The notes under the pieces were generated by a model, which worked only from the letters and a program-made list of their open reading frames with translations, searched no databases and was not told the origin of the DNA. The translations under genes were made by a program, and so were the position numbers. Below are positions 56,303-64,000 of a stretch of DNA of 64,000 nucleotides, in pieces. Numbering within the stretch: the first letter of the stretch is position 1; each line of letters opens with the position of its first letter. The DNA lies in assembly GCA_963970005.1 (NCBI GenBank), contig CAXAMN010021973.1, positions 160,490-224,489 of the forward strand, given 5' to 3'. The DNA is from Durusdinium trenchii. Lineage: Eukaryota > Sar > Dinophyceae > Suessiales > Symbiodiniaceae.

Positions 56303-59300
56303 TCATGCTGCCGGAGCAGCTGATGATCCCGACAATTCAATTGCACAGTCGGGAGGCACAGAAACATCACGAGTGAGGATCACAATGGGGCGAAACGGCA
56401 CTAGTCCTTTGGCTGCTGTTGGGCTCCATTTGACAACCCAAATCATCTCAGTAAAGGGTGTGCTCCACTTGTCAAAGCTGATGCAGCCAGCCATCTTGTC
56501 AAAGCTGACGCATGCCTTGCCCTGTGCATCCTTCATGACCGATTTGGCCGGAATCTCCTGCACCTGGAAATAGATGCTCTTGTCTCGCTCCATCTGGAAA
56601 AATGCCGGATCTGTATCAGCTGGGGCATCTTTGATGTGGTGATATTGCACAGTCACATCAGGATTTGTGCTGCGCTTTGCCTTGATCACTTCACCAAGAG
56701 TTTCGATAGTGCCATTGCATTGGACCAGAGTGCTCGCATTGGCCAGGTCATGCAATATGTCCACCTCTCGGACTCCATCTTGCGCATTGGCTTTGTGCCA
56801 CCATTTGCCAGCATGGAAACCAGCAATGACATGATTCTTGTGCAAAATGACATCTTTCGGGCCGCGGTTGACCAACCAAATCCTGGATCCAAGCGTGATG
56901 ACCAAGGACACCTGCCCCTTGGTCTTGGAAAGGTTCAAAGAGGCCTCCCATGTCAACGGAGTCGGCATCTCACTGATCTTGATCGCCTCTTTGATCTCAG
57001 CTTTGGCTTCACCTTTGGTCTCTTCTTTCTTTGGGGTGCCAGTTGCCTCATGCTTTGGCAGCTTTCCAGGTGGTAGCGGGAGCCCATCACTGTCTCGCTT
57101 TTTGGAATCTGTAACATCCAATGGCAGTGTCGATCGAGCCTCATTGATGACTTGCCAGAACTCTGGCCCAAAGGCGGGGTGTTCTCCCCAAGATGCAAGA
57201 ACCTTGTCTGGAGCCTTGAGGGTCACCAACCCATCCACTTTGACCTGTTTGTTGAGGACCAAGGCATTAAGTGTCGGCAAAGGAGGGCTGGTTTCCTTCA
57301 AGTCTGCTGGCACCTCCTCAGGAGGGAGTGTCACTCCAGGGATGGCACCCTCCAGAAGACCCTGGGTAAGAAATTCTTTCATGTAGGTTCTGGACCATTC
57401 CTCCTCACCAACATTGCGGCGCAACCCAAGGTAGTAAAGGAATTGGTTGTCCTTCTCAAGCGCCGCCGCCCGACTGAAGTCACAGGTGTGCACAGTCAGA
57501 TCCACAATGAGGGTCGATGACCTGGCCGCTGCAACAGATGCAGAGTTCTCTATCTTCAGGACAGCTTTGATGATGTTCCTGGCCGCAGCCACACCAATCT
57601 GCTGATTCTTTTCAGCTTGTGATGGATGGGTCGATGCATCTGTGCTGCTGGGCAAAGCACAATCAGACATATCCTCAATGGTCAGAAGCTCTTTAGAGGA
57701 AGGAAGCTCAGCTTCTTTCCACAGCGGTTTGCGGATGATGGAACTCTTGGCAAAGTGCTCACTTGCCAGCTTGTAGATGTCATCAGACAGTGTGAAGCAA
57801 ACCCGGGCAGTGTGAACCAGTGACCTGACCAAAAATGGCAACTGATGATAATATTCCTATCTATCCAGAAAATGAAGACATGATAGGTGGCACATTGCAG
57901 CACCAAGAAAGTACATTTGCAGCAAACTCACAAACTGAAGATATATATATATGATAAATGATTGCATTTCTGCAGCACCAAGAAAGTACGACTTTGCAGC
58001 ACTAAATTTCAACAAATGATATTCACAGCCCAGCCTCTTGCTGCGGTCATCGCACCGCCCCTTGTATGGCAACACTGCCACACCATCAAGGTTGATGTTG
58101 TTCTGCCCAAGCAGTTTCTGGCAGCTCTCCTCAAGTTTGTGCAGTTTCCCCTTCTCAAAAGAAAAGGTTGGCATCAAGAACAGCCCCACACTTTTAGGAG
58201 AGCTTGGGCAATTCAGCAAATTTCCCAGGATCTGTGCTTGGATTTTTGGCATTGTGATGGCCAAAGATTTGGCGCTGCCCAATTCAGAAGGACCACCGCC
58301 ACCAGGTCCTCTGCCTTGAGTTGTTCAAGCTTCAAAATCTGGCGCATACAATCATTGACAAATCTGGCGGCACTATTAGCATTCTCAAGCTCCGACATCT
58401 CAATCCGCCAATGCTCCGAGGCTCGGGTCAACATCGCATCAGCCAAATCTTTGGCTCGGGACTGCCTTGAAATCTTCCACTGGAATGCTTGGTGGTAGAC
58501 AGCAGCTTCTCTGTCTCTGGATCTGGTAAGCCACACACGGTAAACATCAATATCATGTCTGATCTGAGACAAGGCGATGTCGTTTCTCAAGTTGGCCTGG
58601 CAAAATGGCATGCCCTGCAGGTGCCAGGCCCAGTCGGGCCATTTCATCATCAGCATTGGCAGCATGTTTCGCCATCAGTCCCTTCACCAACGGTATGTCC
58701 GCAGGCTTGAAATTTGATTGCTCCTGCGACAGTGCATTCTGTAGTTCCAACTCCAGATTCATATTGCCCTCCAGAAACTGCTGGACTAACTCAGCCTCAA
58801 GGACATCGTGGCTGATCGGGTGATTCGTGACCAGGTCTGCCAATCACTGCTGATAACAAGGCGCACATCTGGGCAGCTTCTTCCATAGTTGCTGCCGGCA
58901 CCTTGACCCGTGCCCCTTCCAGCTTGGAACGGCGCTGGGCATCAACATACCTGAGCAAGAGCATGAAGGCCTCGCTGGTCATAGTCAACCTAGCATTCCA
59001 CTCCTTCGGAAAACCACGTGGCCCACCACCTGGCATAATCTTCTTTGATGCCCACACTGTCTCACTGAAAGCATTGCCTTGGCTTCCAAACTCATTCAAA
59101 TGACCCAGCAGGAACTCAATGGCCTTCTGATCCAGAGCTAGCAAAGCCAGAACCGCTGAGTGCTTGTTCCCTTGGAGCTTGGATTGGTTTGTGGCTGTAC
59201 GGTTCCAATCTTTGATCAGCTCGGTCGGCGTGTAAGCATCACGGTTCTTCACCAAGTTCAACTTTCCAAGCCAAGTGAGTGCACAGTGTTGCTTGGTGAT

Positions 59301-60035
59301 GCTCTTTGCTGCACATTCTTTGGCATTGCCTAGGCCAAAGGTGCCATGATCACACCCTTTTAACATTGTTAGATGCACCATAATGTCTATGGGCCACAGA
59401 ACAAGAGTACTAAAACACATCCAAAGCACAAAGGGCGACACTGGCAATGTCGCTTGCGCAATCACCACGACGGCAATGGATGGCACACATACTTCTTTGC
59501 AGCTCTGGGAAAAGGCTGCCAAAGTCCCAGTGGTATCTGATGGAAAAGCTTGCCAGGAACAACATTGTTGCTGACCGCGCAGCACCCTTGACATAGCTCA
59601 CCCATTGGTTGGTCATGGTGCTCCGCGAGTCCGGTGCCTCCCAAACCTGAAGTGGATCAGTTTGTGTGACACAGCCATTGGTGAGGAACTCATCCAGCAA
59701 CAGCTCACTTTGAGTCCGGAATGGCGGTGGCTTTGGTGAACTCTGCTCATCCCAAGACAGGTCGTTGAGATGCACCACAAACTGTCTGGGTGCGCTGGCG
59801 CGGACTTCCATGAAGTTGCATAGGATTGTGGCAAGGCCGGGAATGCAGTCATCAGCTGAAAGTTGAACTCATCAAGCTTGGACTGGTCACTGTAGTGATG
59901 TTCAAGATATTGCCATGCATGGCGGTGTTTTTTCAACTCATTGAAAGCCACTGACCGGATCACTTCCCTGAAATTTTCAGGGGTCAATGGCTCATGAGTC
60001 TCTGGCCCATCTTTGATTGCAGCTGCCATGGCCAA
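56303..60035 (-). pseudogene. Long unknown gene of the second element, seven frame blocks
   Basis: Minus frames 60035-59613, 59811-59410, 59594-58797, 58843-58553, 58665-58213, 58282-57857 and 57841-56303 abut and read like one protein of about 1150 residues. Segments include LDEFNFQLMTAFPALPQSY, FVVHLNDLSWDEQSSPKPPP, LLLDEFLTNGC, HCRRGDCASDIASVAL, and in the last block FTLSDDIYKLASEHF, LKAPDKVLASWGEHPAFGPE and a Lys/Glu-rich linker. A GT...AG intron with two GTGCTGCAAA/G motifs fits about 57840-58030. No catalytic domain recognised. Most breaks are simple frame changes with little or no gap. Confidence 0.5.
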
Positions 60036-60089
60036 GACTCCAGTCAGTCCGCCCCACTTTGATCTGGCAAAATCGCTGGCAGAAATTCT

Positions 60090-60375
60090 GAAATGAAATT
60101 CTGAAATTCTGAAATGAAATTATGACATGAAATTCTCGGATCCTGACGATCTACCCCCCCTGAGCTCAGCCCCCCCCGATAGTTCGGCTTCAGATGAAAT
60201 GTGACGATCCCCCCCCCAGACCAGGATCCTGACGATCTACCCCCCCTGAGCTCAGCCCCCCCTGATCTTCAGGATCTTGATGTTGGATATGTTGTTGGTC
60301 AGGCTTCATCTGAAATCTGACGATCTCACCCCCTGAGCTCAGCCCCCCCTGATCTTCAGGATCTGCCTTTCTAAT
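60090..60375. repeat. C-tract repeat cluster
   Basis: Three copies of GATCTACCCCCCCTGAGCTC followed by AGCCCCCCCTGATCTTCAGG (variants), near 60148, 60232 and 60323. Each holds the palindrome CTGAGCTCAG. Preceded by GAAATTCTGAAAT repeats at 60085-60135. No coding frame. Confidence 0.8.
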
Positions 60376-60414
60376 AATCATTTTTACAAATGTCAAATTC
60401 CGTTTCAATGAGCC

Positions 60415-61355
60415 TTATCTCAATGAGCAAATTGTTTTTGCAGCGCTGCGGCTTCCATCTGCCGGACCGGAATCTGTGAGTGGTTCGGCAAAATCTGATT
60501 GCGCTGGAGCCAGGCAAGGCCCAAATTTCCAATTCACCGAGGCCTTTGGCAAGTTCAGGCCTTGTAAAGCATTCAAAGCGCCAACCTTCATGGCTGAGGC
60601 TGGACAGTGGAAACCACAGCCTGACAAATTGCCTGGCGCATTTGGTAAGGGTACTTTTGACACTGATAGCGACATGCCACACACTGAACCCTCATTTGGT
60701 CGGTGTGGTGACTGGCATGAGCATTGGAATTCAGAAAATATGGCACGTATTGCCGGGGCATTGCTGAGAAAGCGGGCGCTTCTTAATTGGACAACCACCT
60801 TGTGGGCATTTCAGGCCAACACAGCATTGATCAAAGTCTGTGGTCTGACAAGCACCATGCTCCATCAGCTTGATGATTGATGGATGCTTCGAGGAAGAAG
60901 CCCGGTGGGGGTGCTCTATGCAGAAGTGCTTGGAGTCTCTCAGCTAAAGCAGCTGTGATGTCCAAAAATCCTTCAGCTTCTGTAAGGCGACATTGGTAAA
61001 TCTCCTGGTCCATGCGCTCAAAATTGCGGAAGCAAACTTGGAGCGGACTGAACATGGTGCAAGGCGGGCTCGGCATGATGAACATGGGCAACTGCTCCAT
61101 GAGCACATGGAAGGCCATTGCCCTGCAATGCCACAAGTTGAAATCATGCCCCAGTTTCAAATCCATGGCCACCGCCCCATGCATGCCAGCTGCCAGGATA
61201 TGTGGCAACACCCTCGGGGCTGTGAAAAACTCAGCAAAGTGAACCTCTTCATCGGGCACCTCCATGATATGGTCAGTCGCCCTGGCAGCACCGGTCTGAC
61301 CAGCTGATTCCTCCTCAGCGCCCAGCTCCTCCATGGTGAGGTCAATCATGGCCAT
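60415..61355 (-). pseudogene. Methyltransferase-fold protein (C5-like), frameshifted
   Basis: Frame 61355-60831 starts MAMIDLTMEELGAEEE and has HFAEFFTAPRVLPHILAAGM (motif I-like, residues about 40-59) and FIMPSPPCTMFSPLQ (Pro-Pro-Cys, the likely catalytic Cys loop, near residues 92-106). Shifted frames continue with FDQCCVGLKCPQGGCPIKK (about 60845-60790) and then ARFLSNAPAI and PHRPNEGSVCG in frame 60798-60415. The order matches a C5-methyltransferase-like fold. The usual ENV-type Glu is not clearly seen (GFFLEAS may take its place). Whether it modifies DNA or RNA is unknown. Lies between the long gene and the Cys-module gene. Confidence 0.6.
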
Positions 61356-62060
61356 CAGTGTTTCTTTCTAACACCGGACTGCCCAGCCGCTGGCCAGGAC
61401 TTTGACTGAGTGCCAAAACACTGCAATTGCAAAAAAAGAATAAGGCCACAGGTCCCTTAGACTCAATGATGAATCTGCAAACACAGCAAATGCCGGTACT
61501 TCGCAGCACCATTCAGGCACTTAGTCAGCACCTCTATGCTTTATGATTCTGAGCACCTGCACACAGACACACTGTGACTATCAAGTTCAACGGAACATGA
61601 TCATGGAAATGCCATAAGTGGCTCACGCCAGGCAGGCAACAGATAAGCCCCAATGGCCTGCAGCAAGATCAGCCCGGTAATGCGCACTTTCAAACAAGAC
61701 CGGCGTGCACAGGTCATTTTCTAGATCCATCATGTTAGCAGTTTGTGGGCAGGCTTTTAGTATTATGGCAAGATTCAACATTTTTTGCATGGAGAATGAC
61801 AATGAATCAGTCCAGTCATACCAGTCCAAGGTTGAACTTGCCTTCCTCAACGCGGTCAGCCACCATATGCCCCAGTGTGGTAGGCAGCCTCCACAGACAT
61901 GTGAACATGCAAAATCAGAATCACAGCAGTATAAACAATTTGCCAGAACATCGGGAAAGCGAGTCCGTGTACAGCGCTCCCAAAACAGTGCAAGGTTTTT
62001 CCGGTCTGGCCAAACAGGTTAGAATCTTCCATCAGCAAAACTTTCCAATGATTGTGGAAA
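61356..62060. other. No clearly supported gene
   Basis: Minus frames 61850-61623 and 62104-61856 might be exons of the Cys-module gene but show no features. One reverse GTGCTGC motif near 61497. Confidence 0.3.
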
Positions 62061-62297
62061 TCAGCCAGAGCTGGGCTGGCTCTTAAACACCCAAGCAGTT
62101 TCACCAGAATTCAGGACCAGCCCTGCCCGCTTCCGGCATTGCAAGCAGCCACGTTGTTCATTGAATTTGCATTTGCTGCAGCCAAGCCCCAAATCTCCAT
62201 CAGGAAAAGGAAGGCGCCCCACTTGTTTGGGGCGCTTCGCCCCACTTGCTTTGGGCACTGATTTTGCCAACTTTGGAGCAGCTGCTGGCCGTTTCAT
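62061..62297 (-). CDS. Small basic protein with double Cys-pair module
   Basis: 79 codons starting MKRPAAAPKLAKSVPK, then GCSKC-x6-GCLQC, then G-x-VLNSGETAW. Layout and spacing match the C-terminus of the protein at 4992-6538 (KRPAA, GCLRC-x6-GCSSC, LNG-x-TAW). Two Cys pairs suggest one zinc site, and the basic N-terminus suggests nuclear or nucleic-acid binding. It may be the C-terminal exon of a longer protein, since the homologous module in the first element follows ~430 residues. Confidence 0.6.
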   Translation of the reverse strand: MKRPAAAPKLAKSVPKASGAKRPKQVGRLPFPDGDLGLGCSKCKFNEQRGCLQCRKRAGLVLNSGETAWVFKSQPSSG

Positions 62298-62399
62298 GAC
62301 CGGTTCTTTCGCTTTCTCTTCCAGTGCTGCTTTCCTTTCGGGTGCACCATTTCTGCCCCGTATGTTTTCATCATGAGATCCTCAACTCCCCCTAGCCAA

Positions 62400-63571
62400 A
62401 CACCCCCTACCCTCTGGACTTAACATATAAGACATTACTAAGCCCTTATTATGATCTTATTAATGTCTTGCTAAGAAATAGCAAAAATAAGCAAGAAATA
62501 AGACACAAAACACCAACAAGGGTTTATTTTGATGCTATTTATCAGTTATCGGCGATTTGTGACTGACTGTGGGAACAAGCAATTTTGTTGCAGAGATCTG
62601 CAGCAACGTGACGTGTCACGCGTTCGGCTCATTGGTCAGTGGCTCGAGTTGAGATTGGCCGTCGCAATCTCGATACCGGGAGAGCCCGACCGCATGCAAT
62701 GCGCCCGCAGACCCAGATACAATTGCGGCATTTTTTCAATATGGTCTACTGTATCTAGTTCAAGGCTGAGGCTGAGGTATCCATCAAAGCGTGTATGGGA
62801 GAGTCTATTATTATCTATTATATTTTTTATCTATTTTTTTGCGAACCTGTAAACTTGAAAGACCTGGTTTCTGATTTCAGTCAGACTGTCAGACAACTCA
62901 GACTGTCAAATCTAACTTTGCCTCAATTAGGCAGAGACCAACGACGACAACGACGAATCCTTTCACTCGAGAGGTCAGATTCTGAGCCAGTCTAATCCAC
63001 TAAGACTCACCCAGTCAATCAGACCCGGAACAAAGTAAGAGATTTGTCAGTGAGGTGAAACAACTGAACTGTTTGGCAAAAAATAAATAAAGATAAATCT
63101 GATAATAGGCCACCGCTGATGATTCAACCAATCGTGAGACCCACATTTATTATGAACCCTGTGTCCAATTCAAGTGAGTTTGGGGTGAGTTTGATTCAGT
63201 CAATCAATTTGTGGGATTGGCGGTCCACTGGAGGCTTAGTGCGCTTCGCTGGCCAAGACATCGCGATTTATTTGTCTCGGACACAGCAGACGCAATGGGT
63301 TGCGACTCAGGATGGTTGTTCCCACACAGAACCAATAATTTTTTGTAGAGTCAACCGCTTTAGCAGTAGCAATGTAACCCGTAACAGGAATGAGTAATCT
63401 GTCTGAGTAAGCCTAGTTTGACTGATGTTTGATTCAATGAACGACTTTGGGCTTTGGACTCTTTGAAATACAAGTGGGTCAAATCATTCAATAATACAAT
63501 ATTTCGCTTGTTTCCACTCTGTTGTTGTGAATGTTCACTGGATTGAACTTTGGCCGTGACATTGCTGGCAG
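62400..63571. other. No supported gene
   Basis: AT-rich stretch with repeated AAGACATTA / TTAATGTCTT words near 62430-62475 (short inverted pair), then mixed DNA. The ORF 63119-63397 has no recognisable features. Confidence 0.35.
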
Positions 63572-64000
63572 GCTTTGACTGCGTTTCTCCGGACCAAGAA
63601 CATCAAGAAGGCAATGGAGTCCTTCCGAAGGAACCAGGACTCCATTGATGATGCTCACCGTCGAATTTGGCCAGGATTCATTGTTCAGAGACTTCGGACT
63701 AAGCACCACTTGGCTTCAGTAGCAGACGCAGATCAAGATGTCTGGTTCAGAGAGACAACATTGAGCTCATCCACTTTCATTGCCTTTATTACATTTGCTA
63801 TTTCCGGCAAGTTCCGGCCGTTGATTGATAGAGAAACTGCCTGCACCTCGTTTGCCAGCCTACTCGCACTTCTGTGCAGTTCAACAGGGGGTTTTGTGCT
63901 AGAACATTGGCCTGTTGGCTCTGGTTCGGACGCCTCAGTGACGCTGCCAGTTGACCAGAATGGGTTTGTTGATGGGCGTATCTTTTGGGACGAAGACTAC
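63572..64000 (+). CDS. Open exon of an unknown gene, continues past the right edge
   Basis: A frame of 143 codons without a stop begins after an AG (63570-63571) and runs to the last base. It has no ATG start, so it is probably an internal exon. It reads FLRTKNIKKAMESFRRNQDS, GFIVQRLRTKHHLASVADAD, DVWFRETTLSSSTFIAFITF (hydrophobic) and DGRIFWDEDY. An upstream in-frame TGA at 63557 limits the exon. Composition and absence of breaks suggest a real coding exon. No family recognised. Confidence 0.5.

Larger units (their letters stand above)
53430..62390. mobile_element. Second multi-gene element (ends not defined)
   Basis: Defined by a shared spacer and intron motif GTGCTGCAAA(A)GTGC, seen at 53437, 53690, 54157 and 55785, and in reverse at 57895, 57975-58000 and 61497. 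Genes: one on + (54509-55566) and three on - (56303-60035, 60415-61355, 62061-62297). The minus-strand protein at 62061-62297 shares its Cys module with the transposon at 988-12801. I found no terminal inverted repeats; the left end may lie at 53293-53430 and the right at 62390-62530. Confidence 0.45.

Noticed and set aside
60476..60880. Plus-strand ORF of 134 codons
   Set aside because: It lies opposite the methyltransferase-fold gene, whose minus-strand frames (QCCVGLKCPQGGCPIKK, ARFLSNAPAI, PHRPNEGSVCG) continue the domain in the expected order.

Overview
This window reads as nuclear DNA of a dinoflagellate, probably close to Symbiodiniaceae or other Suessiales. The main support is a 15-nt exact match to the 3' part of the dinoflagellate spliced leader at 25498-25512, which opens a retroelement. 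Other support is a dinoflagellate-style Ty1/copia pol, methyltransferase-fold domains inside mobile elements, and an abundance of repeats. Almost everything recognisable is mobile or repetitive. One 10-base N gap (45101-45110) marks a scaffold join.

Layout. 1-987: a 14-bp minisatellite and a GC-rich tandem repeat. 988-12801: an 11.8-kb DNA transposon with 26-bp identical terminal inverted repeats and a 2-bp CA target duplication. It carries four broken genes, all on the minus strand, separated by spacers full of a one-directional GGCTAATG motif. An exact 41-bp-period array of palindromes lies at its geometric centre. 12812-17730: a decayed plus-strand copia-like pol and an unknown ORF. 17731-21880: non-coding DNA with minisatellites and a ~210-bp degenerate repeat. 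21885-23470: remnants or exons of a WD40-repeat gene. 25498-28250: a truncated retroelement starting with the relict spliced leader, with a gag-like ORF, a methyltransferase-fold segment and the start of a pol-like segment.

28300-39876: a very AT-rich island made mostly of two tandem ~5-kb repeat units. A third, interrupted and rearranged copy of the same family lies at 48390-51400. 39877-47538: a minus-strand Ty1/copia element with LTR remnants, an initiator-Met-tRNA-type primer binding site, gag zinc knuckle, protease DSGAD, integrase and RT with YVDD. Its 3' half is strongly depleted in G on the + strand. A clean ~165-nt piece of 18S rRNA interrupts its integrase. 47620-48216: a MITE-like element with TA-flanked inverted repeats. 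50500-50948: a copia RNase H fragment with an exact in-frame 81-bp duplication.

53430-62390 (ends undefined): a second multi-gene element. It has a plus-strand CxxC gene, a long minus-strand gene in many frames, a methyltransferase-fold gene, and a small zinc-finger-like protein sharing a Cys-pair module with a protein of the first transposon. Its spacers and introns carry a different short motif, GTGCTGCAAA. 63572-64000: an open exon of an unknown gene running off the right edge.

The best candidates for something undescribed are the two large multi-gene elements. Each has its own spacer motif, and they share a GC-x2-C...GC-x2-C protein module. The centred palindrome array is the most striking single feature. 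Family names below are judged from motifs by eye; no database search was possible.
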